Shown in pieces: positions 1-6,611 of a stretch of DNA of 7,295 nt. Position numbers and translations under genes: made by a program. The notes below the pieces were generated by a model. That model was not told the DNA's origin. It saw only the letters and a list, made by a program, of their open reading frames with translations, and did no database searches. Source of the stretch: Clostridiales bacterium (GTDB taxonomy: Bacteria > Bacillota > Clostridia > Oscillospirales > Ruminococcaceae); assembly GCA_012800685.1 (NCBI GenBank), contig JAAZIT010000023.1, forward strand, positions 1 through 7,295, in the 5' to 3' direction. Positions within the stretch are counted from its first letter, which is position 1; the number at the start of each line of letters is the position of its first letter.

Positions 1-571
1 GGTTGGTATGGAAATTGAGGGTACAGTTAAGTCTATCCTAGATTACGGTGTATTCGTTGATCTTGGTGGAGTTGACGGTCTTATCAGAAAGCCTGACCTA
101 AGCTGGGGAAGAATTAAGCACCCATCAGATGTTGTTTCTGTTGGCGAAAAGATTACAGTTTCTATTAAGGATATTGATCGTGAAAACAACAAGATCTCTC
201 TTTCATACAAAAAGGCTTCAGATAATCCTTGGCAAATCTTTATGACTAAGTATAACAAGGAAGACGTTGAAAGTGTTAAGATTGTTTCAATCACTTCATT
301 TGGTGCATTCGCTCAAATTATTGATGGAATCGATGGTCTTATCCATATTTCACAAATCGCAAATCAGAGAGTAAATAACGTTGCAGACATTCTTTCAGTT
401 GGTGATGTAGTTGATGCAAAAATAATTGACATTGATGCAGACCAAAAGAGAATTAGTCTTTCAATAAGAGCTTTAATTGAAGATTCAGCTGATGAAGTTG
501 AAGAGGATGTTGAAGATGAAGTAAAAGAAGAAATTGAAGAAAAAGTTGAAGAAGTTGCAACTGAAGAATAA
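1..571 (+). CDS. rpsA: Ribosomal protein S1-like protein, C-terminal part (5' end outside window)
   Basis: The reading frame is already open at base 2 (Val-Gly before the Met at base 8). That matches the usual VG-x-x-x-x-G-x-V start of an S1 repeat, so the Met at 8 is internal and the gene begins before the window. Counting from that Met, there are two S1 (OB-fold) RNA-binding repeats, at about residues 1-69 (with DYGVFVDLGGVDGL and LSWGRIKHP) and 84-155 (SFGAFAQI, DGLIHISQI). A 30-residue Glu/Asp-rich tail follows. The DYG and SWGRIKHP signatures and the acidic tail are typical of the third and fourth repeats of Firmicute S1 proteins, which bind mRNA on the 30S subunit. In many clostridia this protein is fused behind IspH; the missing N-terminus prevents deciding that here. 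The first repeat has Arg-Lys-Pro-Asp where most have His-Ile/Val-Ser-Asp. A terminator follows at once, so it is the last gene of its transcript. Confidence 0.88.
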   Translation, partial: VGMEIEGTVKSILDYGVFVDLGGVDGLIRKPDLSWGRIKHPSDVVSVGEKITVSIKDIDRENNKISLSYKKASDNPWQIFMTKYNKEDVESVKIVSITSFGAFAQIIDGIDGLIHISQIANQRVNNVADILSVGDVVDAKIIDIDADQKRISLSIRALIEDSADEVEEDVEDEVKEEIEEKVEEVATEE

Positions 572-584
572 TTTATAATACTTT

Positions 585-614
585 AAGGGGCGAATTTCGT
601 CCCTTTTGTTTTTT
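585..614 (+). terminator. Rho-independent terminator of the S1-like gene
   Basis: Bases 585-593 (AAGGGGCGA) pair with 597-605 (TCGTCCCTT) around a 3-base loop, with one G-U wobble. This gives a 9-bp stem followed by TTGTTTTTT. It starts 14 bases after the stop codon. Confidence 0.9.
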
Positions 615-624
615 GAGAAAACTA

Positions 625-653
625 TTGTAAATGTCGCTGTTTTGTGATATACT
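625..653 (+). promoter_or_regulatory. Sigma-A type promoter of the penicillin-binding protein gene
   Basis: The -35 TTGTAA is at 625-630 and the -10 TATACT at 648-653, with a 17-bp spacer. A TG at 645-646 makes it an extended -10. The predicted start is near 660, giving a leader of about 50 bases. It lies just after the upstream terminator, so the gene is probably transcribed on its own. Confidence 0.75.
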
Positions 654-693
654 AACAATATCTGAGTACAGAGTTATCCATGTGTAGAAATAT

Positions 694-701
694 AAGAAAG
701 G
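694..701 (+). promoter_or_regulatory. Ribosome binding site that decides the PBP start
   Basis: AAGAAAGG ends 8 bases before the ATG at 710. The earlier in-frame ATG at 680 has no comparable site and lies only about 20 bases after the predicted transcription start. The start at 710 is therefore preferred. Confidence 0.75.
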
Positions 702-709
702 TAAAGCTT

Positions 710-2905
710 ATGGAAAACAAATCGACTATAAAAAAGAGAAAGAAAAAAGTCAGTACACCTGTCAAGGTCTTAAAGGTTACAGGAACTGTTATTTTATCAA
801 TGATGTTCATTGTTATAATAACAGGCTCTATTTTTGCTACTGCACTAACTATTTATGTATTAAACTATGTTGATTCAACTACACCTATTTCACTTGATAA
901 CGTTGAAATGAATTTCACTTCTAGTTTTTTGGCTCAAAATCCAGATTATAATGAAGATGATCCTAATACAGAACCATATTCAACTTATTACACTTTAACT
1001 CAAAATGGTGAACGACGTGTTTGGGTTGATTTAGAACAGGTGCCTAAGTATGTTAGAGATTCATTTGTTTATTCTGAGGATGAGAGATTTTATTCTCATG
1101 ATGGTGTTGACTTTAAAAGAACCTTTGCTGCGTTTGCAAATATGATTTTGCATTTTGCTGACAATGATTTTGGTGGTTCTACGATTACTCAGCAGACTAT
1201 TAAAAATATAACGTCTGATGATGAGGATCAAGGCGCTGCTGGAATAACGAGAAAAATTCGTGAAATAACACGTTCTATTAACATAGAAAAAACTTATACT
1301 AAGGATGAGATTTTAGAAAGCTATCTAAATATTATATCTCTAAATACTAATAGATATAATATTAGAGGTGTTCAAGCGGCGGCTAATTTCTATTTTAGTA
1401 AGGATATTTCTGCCCTTTCTTTAGGGGAGGCAGCAAGCTTAGCTGCAATTACTAAGAATCCATCCTGGCGTAATCCATATGATCATTTAGATAACAACTA
1501 TGAGCGTCGAGCGAATATTTTAAAAACAATGCTAAATAACGGTGCAATTTCCTCACAGGAATATGAAACGGCTCTTAATGAGGAAATTGTTATTACTGGT
1601 GATTTAAACTTCTCATCGGGTACAGATACAATCCTAGACTCGATAAAAAGCCAAGGTGTTGCTTCATATTATATTGATGAGTCTATTAAAGAAACTAGGA
1701 GCATTTTTCAAGAAATATACGGTTTATCATATGACGCCGCATCAGAAAAATTATCTGGTGGTGGTTACACCATATATACAAATGTAGATATTAAAATGCA
1801 ACAGGAAATTGAAGAAAAATTTAAGACTGATTCGACATTTCAAAAATACGCATTTGATAATGATGAACTTTGGGCGGCATTCTATTGTATGGATTATTCA
1901 GGAAATGTAAAGGCTGTTGTCGGTAATAGAGGCGAAAAGAAAAGTGTTCTCTGCTGGAATAATGCCACTCAATCCTTACGTTCTCCAGGTTCTACAATAA
2001 AACCTATTGCGTCATATGGACCTGCATTACAAAAAGATTTTATTCACTGGTCATCAATGTTTAAGGATGAACCGATAGTGATTAGTAATGATGGCATTGA
2101 GTCATTTTGGCCTAAAAACTATTCTGAGGTTGCAAATGATGACAATTGGTCAAAAAAGAACTTTACCGCAACTAAGGCATTGGCACTCTCACTTAATACT
2201 GTTCCTGCACAAATAGTCGAGCTTCTTACCCCTTCATATAGTTTTTCTTTCTTACAGGATAATTTAAAAATATCTACTCTTGAAGAAAAATACGATGCAA
2301 ACTATTCACCAATGGTTGTTGGTGGAATGAGAAAGGGAATTAAACTTTCTGAGTTAGTTTCTGCATATCAAGTATTTGGAAGTGGTGGAAAGCACTATGA
2401 TGCTCACTATATTTCACAAATAGTTGATAGAGAAGGTGCAATTATTTATTCGGCTGAAAATTCATATGAGAATGTTCTTGATGAATCAACTTCTTATATA
2501 ATGAACAGAATGTTGAAAACTGTTATTGATGATAGTGACGGAACTGGAAATGCAGCTAAAGTTAATGGTGTTGAGGTAGTGGGAAAAACCGGAACTTCTC
2601 AAGACTGGCAAAACCTAACATTCGTCGCTTGTACCCCTCAATATGTTAGTGGGGTTTGGGTTGGATATGAGAATGTTAAAAAGATAGAAACAGCAAAATA
2701 TAATAGCATTTCAAAAATTTGGAAAAATATTTTTGGGGATATAGCTGCTAACGAAGAGGTTAAGGAATTTGAGGCTAGCGAGACTGTAAAACAACTAAAA
2801 TATTGCACAGTATCTGGAAAACTAGCATCAAAAACCTGCACAAGTAGTGCAACAGGTTATTACAAAGAATCAAATATTCCCGAGTATTGTTCGGGTAATC
2901 ACTAA
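710..2905 (+). CDS. Class A penicillin-binding protein (bifunctional peptidoglycan glycosyltransferase/transpeptidase)
   Basis: This 731-residue protein polymerises lipid II into glycan strands and cross-links them outside the membrane. Seen in order: a Lys/Arg-rich cytoplasmic N-terminus; one membrane anchor at about residues 26-52; and a GT51 glycosyltransferase domain at about 95-275. That domain has SEDERFYSHDG (catalytic Glu about 123), GGSTITQQ (155-162), RKIREI, ILESYLN and the GVQAAANFYF segment. The penicillin-binding transpeptidase domain spans about 350-670 with nucleophile motif STIK (Ser428-Lys431), SLN (494-496) and KTGT (from 626). The C-terminus has three cysteines (YCTVSG, KTC, YCSGNH), a pattern often seen at the end of clostridial PBP1-type proteins; disulfide formation is only a possibility. 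Length and all catalytic motifs are normal, so it should be active. Family knowledge predicts it to be the target of beta-lactams (TP) and moenomycin (GT). It has its own promoter and terminator. Which paralogue (PonA-, PbpF- or PbpG-like) cannot be told here. Confidence 0.95.
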   Translation: MENKSTIKKRKKKVSTPVKVLKVTGTVILSMMFIVIITGSIFATALTIYVLNYVDSTTPISLDNVEMNFTSSFLAQNPDYNEDDPNTEPYSTYYTLTQNGERRVWVDLEQVPKYVRDSFVYSEDERFYSHDGVDFKRTFAAFANMILHFADNDFGGSTITQQTIKNITSDDEDQGAAGITRKIREITRSINIEKTYTKDEILESYLNIISLNTNRYNIRGVQAAANFYFSKDISALSLGEAASLAAITKNPSWRNPYDHLDNNYERRANILKTMLNNGAISSQEYETALNEEIVITGDLNFSSGTDTILDSIKSQGVASYYIDESIKETRSIFQEIYGLSYDAASEKLSGGGYTIYTNVDIKMQQEIEEKFKTDSTFQKYAFDNDELWAAFYCMDYSGNVKAVVGNRGEKKSVLCWNNATQSLRSPGSTIKPIASYGPALQKDFIHWSSMFKDEPIVISNDGIESFWPKNYSEVANDDNWSKKNFTATKALALSLNTVPAQIVELLTPSYSFSFLQDNLKISTLEEKYDANYSPMVVGGMRKGIKLSELVSAYQVFGSGGKHYDAHYISQIVDREGAIIYSAENSYENVLDESTSYIMNRMLKTVIDDSDGTGNAAKVNGVEVVGKTGTSQDWQNLTFVACTPQYVSGVWVGYENVKKIETAKYNSISKIWKNIFGDIAANEEVKEFEASETVKQLKYCTVSGKLASKTCTSSATGYYKESNIPEYCSGNH

Positions 2906-2911
2906 AAAGAT

Positions 2912-2940
2912 TGCCTCCGTAATTTAACGGGGGCATTTTT
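2912..2940 (+). terminator. Rho-independent terminator of the PBP gene
   Basis: Bases 2912-2920 (TGCCTCCGT) pair with 2927-2935 (ACGGGGGCA) around a 6-base loop. There is one U-G wobble that pairs only in plus-strand RNA. TTTTT follows directly, starting 6 bases after the stop codon. Confidence 0.9.
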
Positions 2941-2952
2941 GTTAGATATTAT
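2924..2952 (+). promoter_or_regulatory. Possible promoter of the RNA methyltransferase gene, overlapping the upstream terminator
   Basis: TTAACG (2924-2929, 4 of 6 to consensus) and TATTAT (2947-2952, 5 of 6) are separated by 17 bp. Start would be near 2959, leaving a leader of about 23 bases with an AAAGG ribosome site at 2968-2972. The -35 lies in the loop and 3' arm of the terminator hairpin. The match is modest. The alternative is expression by read-through from the PBP gene. Confidence 0.35.
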
Positions 2953-2981
2953 GTAGCAATGGCTATGAAAGGAAAACATAG

Positions 2982-4094
2982 ATGAAAATAAAATTTGCTT
3001 GTCCTTGTCACTTTGGTTTAGAGAGCGTTCTAAGCTTTGAAATAAAGAAAATTGGTGGCGAAAATTTAGTTACAACTGATGGAAAGATTACTTTTGAGGG
3101 CGATGAAAAAATGCTTGCAAGAGCTAATTTATGTCTTGCATCCGCTGAAAGGGTGCTTATTGAGCTAGCGTCATTTAGTGCCACTTCATTTGAGGAGCTG
3201 TTCCAAGGGGTTTTAAGCATACCACTCGAGAATTATATTGGGAAGAACGATGCATTTCCTATAAAAGGGCACAGCTTAAATTCACAGCTTCACAGCGTTC
3301 CAGATTGTCAAAAAATTATTAAAAGGGCTGCTGTTAAAAGACTTGAACAAAAATATGGAATTTCATGGTTTGAAGAAACTGGTGCACTTCATCAAATGCA
3401 ATTTTCAATTATTAAGGACAATGTAATTATCTATTTAGATACAACTGGTGCTGGACTTCATAAAAGGGGATATAGAAGAAATTCAAACGATGCTCCTATT
3501 AAAGAAACTCTAGCCGCTGGTATTATTGATTTAGCAAGAATACGTTCAAATTCTAAGGTTGTTGATCCTATGTGTGGTTCAGGTACTTTTTTAATTGAAT
3601 CTGCGTATAAGGCACTTAATATCGCTCCAGGTCTTAGAAGAAAGTTCTCAGCAGAAAGCTGGGATCAGTTTAATTCTGATATTTGGAAGGAAGAGAGAAA
3701 TTTAGCACTTAGCAAAATTGATAAAATAGGCGAGTTTAAAGCATATGGATTTGATATTGATGGCGAATCCGTTGCGTTATCAGAGGAAAATGCAAGGAAA
3801 GCTGGCGTAGGCTCGAAAGTATCTCTTGATATGCGTGATATAAAGGATTTTAAAAGAATTGAGGGGGCAATCGCTCTATGTAACCCTCCATATGGTGAGC
3901 GACTTTTAGAGGTAAGAGAAGCTGAAAAGCTATATAGGGTTTTAGGTGAAAAACTAAGACCAGATAGAGAAAATCCAGCGTATATTATCTCACCACACGA
4001 GGACTTTGAGGGGTTTTTTGGAAAGAAAGCCGATAAAAAACGCAAGCTATATAATGGTATGATTAAATGCAATCTTTATATGTATTTTAAATAG
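2982..4094 (+). CDS. rlmL: THUMP-domain SAM-dependent RNA methyltransferase (RlmL/YpsC family)
   Basis: This 370-residue protein is probably an rRNA guanine-N2 methyltransferase. By homology to the RlmL half of E. coli RlmKL (COG0116) it would act on G2445 of 23S rRNA in the 50S precursor; the exact target in this organism is inferred. The N-terminal 155 residues hold a ferredoxin-like start (CPCHFGLE) and a THUMP RNA-binding domain at about 45-155. The linker motif LHKRGYR is at 159-165. The Rossmann methyltransferase domain has SAM-binding motif I DPMCGSGTFLIE (195-206), an acidic FDID at 257-260, and the catalytic motif NPPYGERL (301-308) typical of base-amino methyltransferases. Length fits the Gram-positive YpsC form, which lacks the second (RlmK) half of the E. 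coli protein. AAAGG lies 9 bases before the ATG. It sits alone between a terminator and a long spacer. No strong terminator occurs until 4507. Confidence 0.88.
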   Translation: MKIKFACPCHFGLESVLSFEIKKIGGENLVTTDGKITFEGDEKMLARANLCLASAERVLIELASFSATSFEELFQGVLSIPLENYIGKNDAFPIKGHSLNSQLHSVPDCQKIIKRAAVKRLEQKYGISWFEETGALHQMQFSIIKDNVIIYLDTTGAGLHKRGYRRNSNDAPIKETLAAGIIDLARIRSNSKVVDPMCGSGTFLIESAYKALNIAPGLRRKFSAESWDQFNSDIWKEERNLALSKIDKIGEFKAYGFDIDGESVALSEENARKAGVGSKVSLDMRDIKDFKRIEGAIALCNPPYGERLLEVREAEKLYRVLGEKLRPDRENPAYIISPHEDFEGFFGKKADKKRKLYNGMIKCNLYMYFK

Positions 4095-4506
4095 ATTCAA
4101 ACAGTATTAATTACATAGTTAAAACTTGTAGACAAGGTTGGGCAACCATTTTTAGCTCAATCGATATCGGTTTATAGTTAAAAACCTAAGATAAAAAGAG
4201 TAAAGTTTTTTAATCATAGCTTTGTTATAACTATAAAGAAAGTTTGTAGTCTATGTTTACTCAATCAGTAAACTGTACAATGACTTATAATTTATATTAA
4301 TAACTATAATTAATTATTATAAATAACGGCAATTACCATAACCAATTGCTATTATTATAACAATAACATGCTTTTTATTATAAATATAACTAGAACTAAA
4401 AATAATAACTAGGATTAATAACTATCAAAACAACTCCTAACTATTGATATAACTATAACAGTAAATAAAAATTATAAATAACTACTATAATATTCTTGTA
4501 AATAAC
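4095..4506. other. Long non-coding AT-rich spacer between convergent genes
   Basis: There is no credible reading frame on either strand: stops are dense and no ribosome site leads an ORF. The second half (4301-4500) is about 18% G+C by my count, with 26 C and 10 G on the plus strand. About half of those C occur in TAAC. TAACTA begins at 4228, 4301, 4387, 4406, 4419, 4438, 4450 and 4479. The first half holds small hairpins (see 4230-4273). The region probably forms the 3' untranslated part of the methyltransferase transcript, because the first strong plus-strand terminator is at 4507. That is inference. Confidence 0.6.
4230..4273 (+). repeat. Two adjacent hairpins in the convergent spacer
   Basis: The first pairs 4230-4237 (ACTATAAA) with 4243-4250 (TTTGTAGT) around GAAAG, 8 bp including one U-G wobble valid only in plus-strand RNA. 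The second pairs 4255-4261 (GTTTACT) with 4267-4273 (AGTAAAC) around CAATC, 7 perfect bp. No T-run follows either, so they are not terminators. The role is unknown. Confidence 0.5.
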
Positions 4507-4540
4507 AAATCCTCAAGCTAAAAAAGCTTGAGGATTTTTT
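4507..4540. terminator. Bidirectional terminator shared by asnB and the methyltransferase transcript
   Basis: Bases 4507-4519 pair perfectly with 4525-4537 (13 bp, core CCTCAAGCT/AGCTTGAGG) around AAAAA. On the plus strand a run of six T (4535-4540) follows, a strong terminator. On the minus strand the stem begins 7 bases after the asnB stop and is followed by TTTGTTATTT, a weaker but plausible U-tract. Confidence 0.88.
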
Positions 4541-4544
4541 CTTA

Positions 4545-6377
4545 TTATTTATTACCAAAGTAAACATCATACCAAACAAGGAAAATATATATTGTCCAAA
4601 TTTTTCTTGAGTTGTCATATTCCCCTGCACGATGCTGGTCAAGTATCTTAACTAGCTCATCAGTATTAAAATACTTGCTTGAAATTTCGCTTGTAAATGC
4701 TTCTTTAACTATATTATAGTACTTGTCTTCCTTTAACCAAACTCTAATTGGAACAGGGAAGCCAAGCTTTTTCTTGTTTGCTGTTTGTGGTGGGCAAGCC
4801 TTTAAAGCAGCAACTCTCATAGCATATTTTGTACTGTCCTTTGTAATTCTATAACGTTTTGGGATACGCTGAGCAACACTCATAACCTCTTTATCAAGGA
4901 AAGGCACTCGAAGCTCTAGGGAATGAGCCATACTCATTTTATCAGCTTTAAGTAAAATATCTCCAGTCATCCATAGGTGGAGGTCAAGGTATTGCATTTT
5001 AGTTACTCCGTCCTTGTCCTTAACCTTGTCATAGAATGGTTTTGTTATAACATTTGCGTCAGGTGCATCAGTTTTAATCTTTAAAAGGTTTTTTCTTTCC
5101 TTTTCAGAGAAAATATAAGCGTTTCCAATAAATCGTTCTTCTAAGTCCTTTGAACCTCTAATTAAAAAGTTAACTCCATGCTTGTGTGGAAGCTTATCAG
5201 CTAAAGCACCAATACCTCTTCTTAGTGGACGTGGGATTTTATTGTAAGCGGCCATATCATCAGGGTTGTGATATATGTTGTATCCGCCAAAAATTTCGTC
5301 TGCACCCTCACCACTAAGAACAACCTTAACTTTTTCTGATGCAAGCTGGCAAACGAAATAGAGTGCAACAGCGGCCGGGTCAGCAAGAGGTTCGTCCATG
5401 TGATACTGAATTTTAGAAAGGTTACCCCAATATTCTTCTGGAGTAATCACCTTTGAAGTGTTTTCTTTATTTATATATTTTGAAAATTCTTTAGCATATC
5501 CAATTTCATTATATTTTTCGTCCTCGCCAAAGCCTACGGTGAAAGTCTTATCAACATTAGCCACCGCTGCAACATAGCTTGAGTCAACACCACTCGATAG
5601 GAAGCTTCCAACTTCAACGTCAGCTATTTTATGTGCATTAACTGAATTTTCAAAAATGTCAGTAATTTTTTCAACCCATTGTTCTAAATCAGGCTCGTTA
5701 TCATCGTTAAATTTAACTTCCCAATATCTTTTTATATCCATTTTGCCATTTTTATATATAAAATAGTGAGCAGGAGTAAGCTTATAAACATTTTTAAAAA
5801 AAGTTTCTGTTGTAGGTGAATACTGGAATGTTAAGTAATTTTCTAAAGCAGTTTCATTAAGCTCTTTCTTAAAATCAGGATGATCTAAAAAGCTTTTAAT
5901 TTCAGAACCCCACATAAAGGTATCGCCCATCATAGCATAATACATAGGTTTAATACCAAAGAAATCTCTAGCACCAAAAATTTCATTTTTCTTTTTATCA
6001 AAAAGAATAAATGAGAACATTCCTCTAAGTTTATTTAAAACATCTGTACCCCACTCCTCATATCCATGAACGATTACCTCTGTATCGGAATTGGTATAGA
6101 AAGAATGTCCACACTCAATAAGCTGTTTTCTTAATTCTTTATAATTGTAAATCTCGCCATTATATGTAATTACAATAGATTTATCTTCATTAAAAATAGG
6201 CTGATTGGCCTTTTCGGATAAATCAATAATTGAAAGACGGCGAAATCCCATAGCTATTTGTTCATCAATATATTTTCCTTCAGAATCTGGTCCTCTGTGT
6301 TTAATTCGGTTCATCATTTTTCCGAGAACGATTGATGAATCATTTATTTTATTTGTAAAGCCAACAAAACCACACAT
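4545..6377 (-). CDS. asnB: Asparagine synthetase B, glutamine-hydrolysing
   Basis: This 610-residue cytosolic enzyme makes asparagine from aspartate, ATP and glutamine (EC 6.3.5.4). After removal of Met, the N-terminal Cys (MCGFVGF) is the class II glutaminase nucleophile. Supporting residues are RRLSIID (46-52), NGEIYN (73-78) and SDTE (97-100). The synthetase domain starts near 230 with the pyrophosphate loop SSGVDSS (261-267), followed by SGEGADEIFGGY (355-366) and DKMSMAHSLELRVPFLD (479-495). Both active sites look intact and length matches the AsnB family. The loop reads SSGVDS rather than the common SGGxDS, a variant that I believe occurs in other Firmicute AsnB proteins. The start is fixed by the Met-Cys requirement and a GAGG ribosome site 9 bases upstream. 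The gene stands alone with its own promoter and terminator. The leader of about 37 bases leaves no room for a T-box or riboswitch. Confidence 0.96.
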   Translation of the reverse strand: MCGFVGFTNKINDSSIVLGKMMNRIKHRGPDSEGKYIDEQIAMGFRRLSIIDLSEKANQPIFNEDKSIVITYNGEIYNYKELRKQLIECGHSFYTNSDTEVIVHGYEEWGTDVLNKLRGMFSFILFDKKKNEIFGARDFFGIKPMYYAMMGDTFMWGSEIKSFLDHPDFKKELNETALENYLTFQYSPTTETFFKNVYKLTPAHYFIYKNGKMDIKRYWEVKFNDDNEPDLEQWVEKITDIFENSVNAHKIADVEVGSFLSSGVDSSYVAAVANVDKTFTVGFGEDEKYNEIGYAKEFSKYINKENTSKVITPEEYWGNLSKIQYHMDEPLADPAAVALYFVCQLASEKVKVVLSGEGADEIFGGYNIYHNPDDMAAYNKIPRPLRRGIGALADKLPHKHGVNFLIRGSKDLEERFIGNAYIFSEKERKNLLKIKTDAPDANVITKPFYDKVKDKDGVTKMQYLDLHLWMTGDILLKADKMSMAHSLELRVPFLDKEVMSVAQRIPKRYRITKDSTKYAMRVAALKACPPQTANKKKLGFPVPIRVWLKEDKYYNIVKEAFTSEISSKYFNTDELVKILDQHRAGEYDNSRKIWTIYIFLVWYDVYFGNK

Positions 6378-6420
6378 TTAAAATTGCCTCATTTCTTTAT
6401 TTATTAATAACACAATATTA

Positions 6421-6449
6421 ATTATACTATAAATGTGTGATTATTTCAA
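6421..6449 (-). promoter_or_regulatory. Sigma-A type promoter of asnB
   Basis: On the minus strand, TTGAAA (6449-6444), 17 bp, then TATAAT (6426-6421). Start is predicted near 6414, so the leader is about 37 bases and carries GAGG at 6390-6387. The spacer contains one arm of a 10-bp inverted repeat whose partner covers the asnB start codon. Confidence 0.85.
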
Positions 6450-6500
6450 GTTAATTTTTGCTATAAAAGTTATCTTTTAAGGGTATTAACTTTATATTCC

Positions 6501-6528
6501 AAATTAATATTAAGGAAAATATTAATTT
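6501..6528. repeat. 11-bp perfect inverted repeat between divergent promoters
   Basis: AAATTAATATT (6501-6511) and AATATTAATTT (6518-6528) flank AAGGAA. It lies 51 bp from the asnB -35 and 22 bp from the -35 of the small membrane protein gene. It could be a regulator site. The arms are pure A/T, so chance is a real alternative. Confidence 0.5.
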
Positions 6529-6550
6529 TGTTGAAAAAGGTAAAAGGGGG

Positions 6551-6579
6551 TTGAAAGTAATAGATTTTTAATCTATAAT
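6551..6579 (+). promoter_or_regulatory. Promoter of the small membrane protein gene, with palindromes at the spacer and start site
   Basis: TTGAAA (6551-6556), 17 bp, TATAAT (6574-6579): the same hexamers and spacing as the divergent asnB promoter. Start is near 6586, with a leader of about 26 bases. The spacer and -10 edge hold TAGATT-TTT-AATCTA (6561-6575), which shares three bases with CTATAATA-G-TATTATAG (6573-6589). The second covers the -10 and start site, a common repressor position. Confidence 0.85.
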
Positions 6580-6589
6580 AGTATTATAG
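6573..6589. promoter_or_regulatory. Candidate operator: 17-bp perfect palindrome over the -10 and start site
   Basis: CTATAATA and TATTATAG are exact reverse complements around a single G. A protein bound here would block the promoter. It does not align in register with the PerR/Fur box (7-1-7 TTATAATnATTATAA). Part of the symmetry comes from the TATAAT itself, so the operator call is tentative. Confidence 0.4.
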
Positions 6590-6611
6590 AAAAAAGCGGA
6601 GGATTATTATT

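Noticed and set aside
680..709. Upstream in-frame ATG at 680 as the PBP start (10 extra residues)
   Set aside because: It has no ribosome binding site and lies about 20 bases from the predicted transcription start. The ATG at 710 has AAGAAAGG at proper spacing.
3665..4072. 135-codon open frame on the minus strand inside the methyltransferase gene
   Set aside because: It lies wholly opposite a gene with clear family motifs and has Ser/Pro/Leu-rich composition typical of an antisense shadow. No promoter or ribosome site leads it.
4136..4154. GGTTGGGCAACC followed by ATTTTT as the methyltransferase terminator
   Set aside because: The stem is only 4-5 bp with a 2-4 base loop and a short T-run, too weak to call, though it may cause partial pausing.
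4301..4508. CRISPR array or satellite repeat
   Set aside because: The shared unit is only 4-6 bases, spacings vary from 6 to 24, and there are no long identical repeats or regular spacers.
6573..6589. PerR/Fur-type box
   Set aside because: The symmetry centre is offset relative to the TTATAATnATTATAA consensus, so the half-sites do not line up.
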